Source: Collinsella sp.
Lineage (GTDB): Bacteria > Actinomycetota > Coriobacteriia > Coriobacteriales > Coriobacteriaceae
Length of the DNA: 15,139 nucleotides
Direction of reading: 5' to 3'
Assembly (NCBI GenBank): GCA_019414545.1
Contig: DXLV01000014.1
Span: forward strand, 21,031-36,169
Both the position numbers and the translations under genes were made by a program. Positions 8,149 to 14,495 of this stretch are shown here, piece after piece. Under the pieces are notes generated by a model. The model did no database searches. It saw nothing but the letters and a program-made list of their open reading frames with translations, and was not told the origin of the DNA. Within the stretch, counting starts at the first letter, position 1, and every line of letters begins with the position of its first letter.

Positions 8149-9816
8149 ATGCCTACTGACATCGAAATCGCACGTTCCGTCACACCGCTGCCCATTACCG
8201 AGGTGGCCAAGAACGCCGGTGTCGACGTAAAGCACCTGATTCCGTACGGCTTCGACAAGGCTAAGGTCGACTACTCTCTGCTCAACGAGCCGACCGATCA
8301 CCAGGCCAAGCTCGTCCTCGTGACCGCCATCAACCCCACGCCTGCGGGCGAGGGTAAGACCACCACGACCATCGGTCTGGCCGATGGCCTGCGCCGTCGC
8401 GGCGTCAAGAGTGCTGTGGCCCTGCGTGAGCCTTCGCTCGGTCCCGTCTTTGGCGTCAAGGGCGGTGCCGCCGGCGGCGGCTGGGCGCAGGTCATCCCCA
8501 TGGAGGACATCAACCTGCACTTTACCGGTGACTTCCACGCTATCGGTGCCGCTAACAACCTGCTGGCAGCCATGCTCGACAACCATATTCAGCAGGGCAA
8601 CCAGCTCGGCATCGACGTTAAGCGCATCACCTGGAAGCGCGTCGTCGACATGAACGACCGTCAGCTGCGCCATGTTATCGACGGCATTGGCGGCAAGGCC
8701 CAGGGAGTGCCGCGCGAGGACGGCTTCGATATCACCGTTGCCTCCGAGGTCATGGCAATCCTGTGCCTGTCCACGAGCATCAATGACCTCAAGGAGCGCT
8801 TGGGCGAGATCGTTGTCGGCTACAGCTATGCCGGCGAGCCCGTCCGCGCACGCGACCTTAAGGCCCAGGGAGCTATGGCCGCACTGCTCAAGGATGCGCT
8901 CAAGCCCAATCTGGTGCAGACGCTCGAGGGTACGCCCGCGTTTGTCCACGGCGGTCCCTTCGCCAATATCGCCCACGGCTGCAACTCCATCATGGCCACG
9001 CGTATGGCTATGCGTTTTGGCGATGTCGCCATTACCGAGGCCGGCTTTGGTGCCGATCTGGGTGCCGAGAAGTTCCTCGACATCAAGTGCCGCATGACGG
9101 GCGTTCGCCCCAGCGCCGTCGTGGTCGTCGCGACTGCTCGTGCGCTGAAGTACAACGGTGGCGTCGCCAAGGCCGACCTCAACGAGGAGAACCTCGAGGC
9201 ACTCAAGGCCGGCATGCCCAACCTGCTGCGTCACGTCGACAACATCCAGAACGTTTATGGTCTGCCCTGCGTGGTCGCCATCAACCGCTTCCCGACGGAC
9301 ACCGAGGCTGAGCTTGCGCTCATCGAGTCCGAGTGCCAGAAGCTCGGCGTCAACGTTAAGCTTTCCGAGGTCTGGGCCAAGGGCGGCGAGGGCGCGCTCG
9401 AGCTGGCCGATGAGGTCATGCGTCTGATTGAGCAGCCGAGCGAGCTCAAGTTTGCCTATGAGGACGGCGCCGATGTGGCTGACGCCCTCGAGGCCGTCGC
9501 CACCAAGGTTTACCGCGCCGACGGCGTCGACTTTACGCCGGCTGCCAAGCGTCAGCTTGCCGAGCTGCGCGAGAACGGCTTTGGCAACCTGCCGGTGTGC
9601 GTCGCCAAGACGCAGTACAGCTTTAGCGACAACGCCAAGGCCCTGGGCGCTCCCGAGAACTTCCGCATCACGGTGCGCGAGCTCAAGGTTTCCGCCGGTG
9701 CCCACTTTGTGGTCGCACTGACCGGCAGTGTTCTGACCATGCCGGGCCTGCCCAAGGTCCCCGCGGCTGAGAACATCGACGTCGACAACGACGGCAACAT
9801 CACCGGCCTGTTCTAA
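8149..9816 (+). CDS. fhs: Formate--tetrahydrofolate ligase
   Basis: This cytoplasmic enzyme joins formate to tetrahydrofolate with ATP to give 10-formyl-THF, feeding purine synthesis, formyl-Met-tRNA and, in some anaerobes, the Wood-Ljungdahl methyl branch. The 555 residues match the family length (about 556). The ATP site TPAGEGKTT (64-72) is present, as are the conserved FGVKGGAAGGG and GDFHAIGAANN segments. The ATG at 8149 is chosen because AAAGGA (8137-8142) sits six bases before it and the family begins here; an in-frame GTG at 8074 would put promoter sequence inside the gene. Lone transcription unit: own promoter candidate upstream, strong terminator directly downstream. Whether the organism uses it for acetogenesis cannot be told here, since no other one-carbon genes are in the window. 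Confidence 0.97.
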   Translation: MPTDIEIARSVTPLPITEVAKNAGVDVKHLIPYGFDKAKVDYSLLNEPTDHQAKLVLVTAINPTPAGEGKTTTTIGLADGLRRRGVKSAVALREPSLGPVFGVKGGAAGGGWAQVIPMEDINLHFTGDFHAIGAANNLLAAMLDNHIQQGNQLGIDVKRITWKRVVDMNDRQLRHVIDGIGGKAQGVPREDGFDITVASEVMAILCLSTSINDLKERLGEIVVGYSYAGEPVRARDLKAQGAMAALLKDALKPNLVQTLEGTPAFVHGGPFANIAHGCNSIMATRMAMRFGDVAITEAGFGADLGAEKFLDIKCRMTGVRPSAVVVVATARALKYNGGVAKADLNEENLEALKAGMPNLLRHVDNIQNVYGLPCVVAINRFPTDTEAELALIESECQKLGVNVKLSEVWAKGGEGALELADEVMRLIEQPSELKFAYEDGADVADALEAVATKVYRADGVDFTPAAKRQLAELRENGFGNLPVCVAKTQYSFSDNAKALGAPENFRITVRELKVSAGAHFVVALTGSVLTMPGLPKVPAAENIDVDNDGNITGLF

Positions 9817-9841
9817 GCTTGTTGCCCATAGCTGCTTGCCC

Positions 9842-9882
9842 GCCCCGTCGTGCCTACCAAGGCCCGGCGGGGCTTTTGTTTT
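9842..9882 (+). terminator. Strong intrinsic terminator of fhs
   Basis: GCCCCGTCG (9842-9850) pairs with CGGCGGGGC (9865-9873) with one G-T pair. The enclosed bases continue the stem (GCCT 9852-9855 with AGGC 9860-9863, loop ACCA). The T-rich tail TTTTGTTTT (9874-9882) follows at once. It begins 26 bases after the fhs stop. Confidence 0.92.
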
Positions 9883-9942
9883 CTAGCCGCGCTTGTCTTG
9901 TAGATATGGACGGGCTCTGCCCATCATAGGCTTTTGCGCGGG

Positions 9943-9948
9943 TAGAAT
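9943..9948 (+). promoter_or_regulatory. Candidate -10 box of the PASTA-like membrane protein gene
   Basis: TAGAAT at 9943-9948, preceded by GGG, differs from TATAAT at one base and lies 45 bases before the start codon, downstream of the fhs terminator. No -35 box of good quality is seen at the usual distance. The same GGG-TA-x-AAT look recurs at 13832-13840. Confidence 0.4.
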
Positions 9949-9993
9949 GCATGGATAACTTGAGGCTCACGCGCGACGGAAAGGAATCGTTGC

Positions 9994-10983
9994 ATGGATC
10001 AGGACAAGACAACCGTGATGGGCGGCTACGGTTCCGCGCAGGCTGGCGATAGCGCCGATGCGACCCGCGTTGTTCCCAACCCCGGTTATACCGACCCCGC
10101 CGCGACGCAGCCTTCTGCCGAGCCCACCCGGGTTATGGGCTATGGCGACACGGCGCAGGATTCTTACGCTGCATCTTCGCAAGGCCCCTATGGCAATGCA
10201 GCTCCGGACCCGTTTGATTACGCGCCGCAGGATTCTTATGCCGCCTCGACGCCGAATCCCTATGATGACCTGCCACAAAATCCCATTCCGCAGCCTCAGC
10301 AGACGACGTATATGCCTCGCACGGCGCAGTCTCGCCACGAGTCGCGCGAGCCGTATCGCGAGTACCCCAAGTCGATTCCGCAATATGGCGAGGACGAGGA
10401 GAAGAAGCCGTCGCGTTCGTCGAGCGTGATCAAGAAGATCCTCATCGTGCTGGCGATCTTCTTTGCGCTGTCGGTTGTGTTTGCCATTGTGTCGGGCATG
10501 CTCAACAAACGAGGGAGTTCAACGGCCGATACCGCTGCCGAGCAAACCGAGTCCGCCTCGTCTAGCACCGTCGATCTGAGCGATATCCCGGGGCAGTACT
10601 GGTCCAACGCCAAGAAACTTCTCAAGTCGCGCGGCGCCAATCTTTCGAATGCCGTGGTCCTGACTGATGATGGCTCAACGCCCGTCATCGATGCCAACTG
10701 GGTCGTTACTTCTGCTTACTATAACGACAGCGGCAACCTCGAAATTCAACTCACGCACAAGAACAGCTCGGGCAACTCGCCCGACGGCCAAAGCGGTACC
10801 GACAGCTCGAGTTCCAATACGCTGGAGGACTTGAGCAACAAGGCACAGGAGCTTGGGGATAAGGCCCAAGAGCTGGGCGACACGGCCCAGAACCTGGGCG
10901 ACACCGCTCAGAACTTGGGCGGCATGGCGACGGATGCCTGGAACGCTCTGCAAAACGGCATCTCGGGCGCTCAGGGAAACTAG
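9994..10983 (+). CDS. Single-pass membrane protein with PASTA-like external domain
   Basis: I do not recognise a named family for the whole 329-residue protein. Residues 1-135 are a disordered Tyr/Pro/Gln/Ala-rich cytoplasmic arm with three similar sites, TTVM (6-9), TRVV (24-27) and TRVM (45-48), and a 24-residue imperfect duplication (QDSYAAS at 55 and 79). A basic patch (KK, 147-148) precedes one membrane helix (149-170). Outside lies a Ser/Thr linker, then a domain at about 195-256 (IPGQYWSNAKKLL... NWVVTSA) resembling single PASTA-like modules, and a C-terminal stretch with four 7-residue repeats (KAQELGD type, 283-310). The orientation N-in/C-out is inferred from the positive charges. 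Such an arm would suit phosphorylation by a Ser/Thr kinase and FHA-domain binding, and the PASTA-like module suits envelope sensing; both are inference. GGAAAGGA (9978-9985) serves the ATG. It converges with the CDF gene, 12 bases apart. Confidence 0.8.
   Translation: MDQDKTTVMGGYGSAQAGDSADATRVVPNPGYTDPAATQPSAEPTRVMGYGDTAQDSYAASSQGPYGNAAPDPFDYAPQDSYAASTPNPYDDLPQNPIPQPQQTTYMPRTAQSRHESREPYREYPKSIPQYGEDEEKKPSRSSSVIKKILIVLAIFFALSVVFAIVSGMLNKRGSSTADTAAEQTESASSSTVDLSDIPGQYWSNAKKLLKSRGANLSNAVVLTDDGSTPVIDANWVVTSAYYNDSGNLEIQLTHKNSSGNSPDGQSGTDSSSSNTLEDLSNKAQELGDKAQELGDTAQNLGDTAQNLGGMATDAWNALQNGISGAQGN
10156..10266 (+). repeat. Imperfect 72-base direct repeat within the disordered arm
   Basis: CAGGATTCTTA occurs at 10156 and again at 10228, each encoding QDSYAAS followed a few residues later by a PY pair (PYG, PYD). 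The offset of 72 bases is 24 codons, so the copies stay in frame. The third positions have diverged, which argues for selection on the peptide rather than a recent duplication. Confidence 0.7.
10840..10923 (+). repeat. Four tandem 21-base repeats encoding a 7-residue motif
   Basis: Units at 10840-10860, 10861-10881, 10882-10902 and 10903-10923 encode KAQELGD, KAQELGD, TAQNLGD and TAQNLGG. The 7-residue period with Ala and Leu three apart suggests an amphipathic helix or short coiled coil at the external C-terminus. Synonymous differences between the units show that the array is not newly formed, but its copy number could vary between strains. Confidence 0.85.
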
Positions 10984-10995
10984 CTGTTAAGCGGG

Positions 10996-12177
10996 CTACA
11001 GCTGCTCGGCCGGACGGTCGGGCGAGCTAAAGCCCGAGTCAAACGTAACGACGCATGAGGCATTGGGTCGGCGCTCGTGCACGATGCGCGTGACGAGCTC
11101 CAGCAGCTCCTCGTCGGATATGTCAAAGCCGTCGGGACGCACAAGGTCAAACGAAACGAACCCGTCGTGCTCGTGCAGGTCGTGGATGGAGAGCGCGGGG
11201 TCGATCTGCATGATGCCGCGCTTGACCCAGCCGCGCAGGTCGTCGCCGGTGGTGGCGATGGGGTCACAGTGCAACGTGATGCCGATGCCCATCTGGCGCT
11301 TGATGTCGTGCTCGATGGTGTCCAAAATCTCGTGGTGCTCAAATGCGTCGCCCTCGCCGGGCATCTCCACGTGGGCGCTGGCAAACTGACGACCGGGGCC
11401 GTAGTCGTGCACCATCAGGTCGTGTGTGCCCAAGACCTGCGGATAGGACATGATCTTGTCGCGGATTGCCTGAACGAGCTTGGGGTCGGGCGCTTGTCCC
11501 AGCAACGGGCTGATGGCGTCGCGCACTAGACCCATGCCGCTGATGCAGATGAAGATGCCCACACCCAGGCCTGCCCAGCCATCGAGGTCAAAGCCGGTCG
11601 TCTGCGAAATAAGCGCCGCCATCAAGACCGAACCCGAGGTGATGACGTCGTTTTTGGAGTCCTGTGCTGTGGCAATGAGTGTTTCGGAATCGATACGGTT
11701 GCCCAGCGCGCGGTTGAATGCGGCCATCCAGAGCTTAACGAGCATGGATGTAGCCAGTGCCGCAAGGGAAACGAGCGTGTAAGCGGTGGGGGAAGGCTTG
11801 ATGATCTTGGTGACCGACTCGAGGATCAGGTTGATGCCGACGGCGCAAACCAGGACGGCGACAAACAAGCCGGCGAGGTACTCGTAGCGGCCGTGGCCAT
11901 AGGGGTGGCCTTCGTCTGCCGGGCGGCTGGCGAGGCGGAACCCGAGCAGGCTCACGATGTTGCTCGAGGCATCGGAGAGGTTGTTGAAAGCGTCGGCGAT
12001 GAGGGAGACGGAGCCAGCGAGCAGGCCCGCGATGCCCTTGGCCAGGCACAAGGTGATGTTGAGGCCAATGCAGATGAGGCTTGCGGCGAAGCCCGCGTTG
12101 GTGCGGCGGGAGGTATCGACCGGCTCGCCCTCGCTGCCGGGAACAAGCGTATGTACCAGCCGATTTACAAATAGCAT
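10996..12177 (-). CDS. Cation diffusion facilitator exporter, probably manganese
   Basis: CDF proteins export divalent metal ions in exchange for protons through a homodimer in the inner membrane. With the start at 12177 the protein has 393 residues. Six membrane helices span about 30-225. The metal-site pairs are N65xxxD69 in helix 2 (NNLSD) and D173xxxD177 in helix 5 (DSKND); an N-D plus D-D pattern is that described for bacterial Mn-CDF exporters, whereas zinc CDFs usually have H or D pairs. HPYGHGRYEY (91-100) is the usual loop after helix 2. A cytoplasmic ferredoxin-like domain (about 230-305) is followed by a second module of similar size (about 310-393), a known extension in some CDFs. 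The ATG at 12175-12177 is chosen because TGAGGA lies eight bases before it; an ATG at 12198 lacks a site, and the longer frame to 12336 would cross a promoter-like TACACT (12216-12211). Substrate is inferred. Confidence 0.9.
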   Translation of the reverse strand: MLFVNRLVHTLVPGSEGEPVDTSRRTNAGFAASLICIGLNITLCLAKGIAGLLAGSVSLIADAFNNLSDASSNIVSLLGFRLASRPADEGHPYGHGRYEYLAGLFVAVLVCAVGINLILESVTKIIKPSPTAYTLVSLAALATSMLVKLWMAAFNRALGNRIDSETLIATAQDSKNDVITSGSVLMAALISQTTGFDLDGWAGLGVGIFICISGMGLVRDAISPLLGQAPDPKLVQAIRDKIMSYPQVLGTHDLMVHDYGPGRQFASAHVEMPGEGDAFEHHEILDTIEHDIKRQMGIGITLHCDPIATTGDDLRGWVKRGIMQIDPALSIHDLHEHDGFVSFDLVRPDGFDISDEELLELVTRIVHERRPNASCVVTFDSGFSSPDRPAEQL

Positions 12178-12349
12178 AGCGGTCGTCCTCACAATCATGT
12201 TTAAGGGGATAGTGTAGCTCGCGCGGGGGCGCCGTGCACCGATGCTCAGAAAATGCAGCAATAGTCTGCCGGTGCTAACGAGCGAGCCTTCTCGTCTGCC
12301 TGGGTGCTCGATTTTGGGCCACATGGGTATGGGCACGTGCTTACCTGCC

Positions 12350-12366
12350 CGACATACTTAATGTCG
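12350..12366. promoter_or_regulatory. Inverted repeat, possible operator before the zinc-ribbon gene
   Basis: CGACAT (12350-12355) and ATGTCG (12361-12366) form a perfect inverted repeat with a 5-base AT-rich centre (ACTTA). It lies 30 bases before the start codon at 12396, where a -10 box (CATACT or TACTTA, both overlapping the repeat) would be expected, in the gap between divergent genes. An 8-base palindrome, GCACGTGC, is 10 bases upstream (12333-12340). A repressor-type operator is plausible; the binder is unknown. Confidence 0.35.
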
Positions 12367-12395
12367 ACAGCCCCAGTGCAAAGGAGGACGTATTC

Positions 12396-13733
12396 ATGGA
12401 CGAGATGTTTGCCATTAAATGCCAAAACTGCGGCGGCCCTATGTACTCACACCAGGCTAAACGCAGCTTTGAGTGCGCCTATTGCGGCACGGTCGTTCCG
12501 TGGCAGGCCGATGCGGGGGAGCCCAAGAGCGCCCTGGGCATTCGCCATACGCCACTGACGGTTGTCGATGGGCTGCTTAAGCTCACGCATGTGTCGCAGC
12601 TCGAGCGCCCGGTGGACCCCGACTGGTATTTCTTTAATGAGCACTGGTGCAATCAGTCGGTTCTGGAGCATCTGCTGTGGGAAGACCGCGGCACGGCCCA
12701 GGAGTTCCAAGAGGCCACGCACGTGAGCATCCCCTGTCCCTTCTGCGGAGCGTCCTTTGAGGGCGAGTCGACCCAGCGCGTGTTTGAGTGCCCGTCCTGC
12801 GGCAATAAGATCGGTGTCGCCGACCTGCTCAAGCCGGGGACGTTTAGCAAGCGCCTGACCATGGGCGTTGGTGCGGAATATGTGCCCGAGCAGGGTATTC
12901 CCTGCGAGATAACGCCGCAGCAGGCGCGCGCCAATGCGCTTGAGCTGGTGCGCCGATATCCAGACGCCTTTGCCGGTCACGATGTGGAAGACGCGATTCA
13001 AAACGACATGATGCTCTTCTACTTCCCCATGGCGCTCGCGGACCTGCGCATGATGGCGTCCTTCCCGGGCAAGGGCCTGAGCAAGGAGACCCTGGTGTAC
13101 TACGAGGTGCTCGACTGGGCATATCCCAGGGCAAACTACCTGGACGTTCGCCTTATGGGCATTCTGGAGCCATGGGACTTTGCCAAGGTTGGGTCGTTCG
13201 ACCCGGCCATGCAGGAAGGCGACTTCCGCGTTGTCTCCGTCGATGCGTCCACCAAGGACCAGGTGGTCATTGACAAGCTGGCGCTCGACATTGTTGGCAA
13301 CGATGCCGAGACTTTCCTGGGGCTCAATAAAAAGAGCATCCGCACCTGGGCGCGCAAGGCCCGCAAGCACAAGGACGGCCTGGTTATGGTGCCGGTCTAC
13401 TTTGTCGATCGTCCCGCGTCGGATGGACGTAATGGCGAGCAGGTGCGCATTGCCGTGAACGGCCAGACGGGCCGTGCGGCGGCGGTGGTGTTTAGCGACA
13501 AGCGCGAGACGCATATTGTGGCGCCGCTCAATCCGAGCCTGCATCTGTCCGGTGAGAGCACCGTACACGCCACACCCGTCGAGGTCAAATATGTAAAATC
13601 GCCGTTCCTATACCAGATCGTGCGCCGTGGAGACGGCGAGCAACCGCGCCAGGTTGCAGCCGCCGTCGAGGGTTCCTACCGAGAGGAGAAGCCCAAACGC
13701 AAGGGCTTGTTCGCTGCGATCTTTGGTAAGTAG
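12396..13733 (+). CDS. Protein with two zinc ribbons (TFIIB-type zinc ribbon family)
   Basis: The 445-residue protein carries two four-cysteine zinc ribbons: C9-x2-C12 with C27-x2-C30 (CQNC, CAYC), and C114-x2-C117 with C132-x2-C135 (CPFC, CPSC). Between and after them is a conserved-looking middle region, then, near 330-365, the segment MVPVYFV...VNGQTGR, a pattern found in zinc-ribbon proteins that databases often label TFIIB-type zinc ribbon or, misleadingly, primosomal protein N'/helicase. No helicase motif is present here. It ends with a basic tail (KPKRKGLFAAIFGK). There is no signal peptide and no evident membrane helix, so it is probably cytoplasmic. AAGGAGG (12381-12387) is an excellent ribosome binding site for the ATG at 12396. 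It is divergent from the CDF gene, sharing a 218-base intergenic region. Function unknown; nucleic-acid or protein binding is a guess from the ribbons. Confidence 0.85.
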   Translation: MDEMFAIKCQNCGGPMYSHQAKRSFECAYCGTVVPWQADAGEPKSALGIRHTPLTVVDGLLKLTHVSQLERPVDPDWYFFNEHWCNQSVLEHLLWEDRGTAQEFQEATHVSIPCPFCGASFEGESTQRVFECPSCGNKIGVADLLKPGTFSKRLTMGVGAEYVPEQGIPCEITPQQARANALELVRRYPDAFAGHDVEDAIQNDMMLFYFPMALADLRMMASFPGKGLSKETLVYYEVLDWAYPRANYLDVRLMGILEPWDFAKVGSFDPAMQEGDFRVVSVDASTKDQVVIDKLALDIVGNDAETFLGLNKKSIRTWARKARKHKDGLVMVPVYFVDRPASDGRNGEQVRIAVNGQTGRAAAVVFSDKRETHIVAPLNPSLHLSGESTVHATPVEVKYVKSPFLYQIVRRGDGEQPRQVAAAVEGSYREEKPKRKGLFAAIFGK

Positions 13734-13845
13734 GGGAGTGGTGCCGGTTGGCTCGCGAGAGTGCGCAACATCCCGCCCGTGATGGCAGATGTAAATAAAC
13801 GGTGGAACGGCTGTAAAAGAGTCTTGCCACTGGGTAAAATCAGGA

Positions 13846-13940
13846 GGTGCCGCGGAACCCGCTCCTCAGCTACTCAAACTTCGGAGACGCGGGCAACGCA
13901 GGTATTATCGTCAAAAGGGTCGGTTGCAGCCGGCCCTTTT
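13846..13940 (+). ncRNA. Candidate small structured RNA of about 95 nt
   Basis: GGG followed by TAAAAT (13835-13840) is a good -10 element with no open frame behind it, and a strong terminator ends at 13940, giving a transcript near 95 nt. Between them the sequence folds: CCCG (13858-13861) with CGGG (13890-13893), CTCC (13862-13865) with GGAG (13883-13886) across a 3-base bulge, and outside these GCG (13852-13854) with CGC (13897-13899) across a symmetric GAA/CAA internal loop. A rival fold pairs AGGAG (13842-13846) with CTCCT (13862-13866). I do not recognise it as SRP RNA, 6S, tmRNA or RNase P RNA. It could instead be an mRNA trailer of the zinc-ribbon gene. The exact 5' end is a guess. 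Confidence 0.35.
13913..13940. terminator. Bidirectional intrinsic terminator
   Basis: AAAAGGGTCGG (13913-13923) pairs with CCGGCCCTTTT (13930-13940), 11 pairs including one G-T, around the loop TTGCAG. The A-run and T-run at the two ends let it act in both directions: for transcripts coming from the left (zinc-ribbon gene or the candidate RNA) and for the minus-strand nuclease/hydrolase-remnant transcript from the right. Confidence 0.85.
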
Positions 13941-14033
13941 CATGACTCCCTTCGCTATCCGTTACTGCTTATATTCCCGCCAGATCGAGTAGAGGTTCCG
14001 GGCAATGCCGGTTACACACATCGAGAGGGTGTC

Positions 14034-14489
14034 CTAAAACAAACACCGTTCTATCAGCTCTCTACTGCGCAGGGTGTTGATCCACTCCTGCGGAATTGCG
14101 CCGATACCGTAGGCCGTGCCGGCGAGGGCGCCTGCGACGGCTGCGGTGGTGTCGGTGTCGTCGCCTAGGTTGACGGCGGCAAGCACGCAATCTTCGTAAC
14201 TGTTGGTGTTGACAAAGCACCAGGTAGCGGCTTTAAGCGTGTCGCGCACGAAACCGCCGGACCTGATTTCGTGGTCGGGCGCGCTTTTCAGCTGCAGCGC
14301 CCACGAGGGGAGTGCGCCGTTCAGCACGTCTCTCATCAGCTCGACAAATATGACGCATGCATCGGTCGACGTTCTGTGGGCGTGCGTAATCGCGGAGACC
14401 TTGCTGACCTCTTCGTCTGTCGCATCGGTGAACGCCAGGGGAGCGATGCGCATGAGCGATCCGTTGCCGTTGTCGCGCTCGCTGGAGCC
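14034..14489 (-). pseudogene. ADP-ribosylglycohydrolase family gene, C-terminal remnant
   Basis: These enzymes remove ADP-ribose from proteins or nucleic acids with a two-metal site. The frame encodes a clear C-terminal half: the internal motif GNGSLMRIAP, THAH, and the metal motif NLGDDTDT (95-102 counting from the Met at 14453), then AGALAGTAYG and IPQEW. The frame stays homologous upstream of that Met (GSSERDNGNGSL) until a TGA at 14490-14492, beyond which lies the unrelated nuclease gene. The N-terminal half with the GD-x-LG and TDDT metal motifs is absent, so the site cannot form. The Met at 14453 is internal to the family and has no ribosome site, so it is not a real start. Base composition is native-like (45 G/C of 60 at 14101-14160). 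Truncation by insertion or replacement is the best reading; a translated fragment cannot be ruled out. Confidence 0.82.
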
Positions 14490-14495
14490 TCATTG

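Larger units (their letters stand above)
13734..14033. other. 300-base gene-free stretch between zinc-ribbon gene and hydrolase remnant
   Basis: No credible coding frame with a ribosome site is seen. From left to right it holds: 100 bases with nothing I recognise; a -10 box at 13835-13840; a foldable segment (13842-13901); a bidirectional terminator (13913-13940); and about 90 bases without features up to the stop codon of the minus-strand hydrolase remnant. Confidence 0.6.

Noticed and set aside
8086..9705. A 539-codon open frame antisense to fhs
   Set aside because: It mirrors a certain gene in a GC-rich codon pattern, has no ribosome site and resembles no family; the same holds for the other long antisense frames (for example 780-1937 and 3174-4337).
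10982..11003. AGCTGT/ACAGCT stem between the two convergent genes as a terminator
   Set aside because: It has only six pairs, a 10-base loop, no T-run on either strand and overlaps the end of the CDF gene.
12178..12336. Longer N-terminus of the CDF gene up to 12336
   Set aside because: The added residues are not family-like, no ribosome site precedes them, and they cross the probable promoter.
13825..13846. GCCACTG followed by CAGGAG, reminiscent of parts of a cobalamin riboswitch
   Set aside because: The 5' half and the core of that riboswitch are absent and no gene lies downstream.
13842..13856. Resemblance of AGGAGGTGCCGCGG to the T-box antiterminator motif
   Set aside because: The tRNA-pairing TGG is missing, no specifier stem is seen, and no plus-strand gene follows the terminator.
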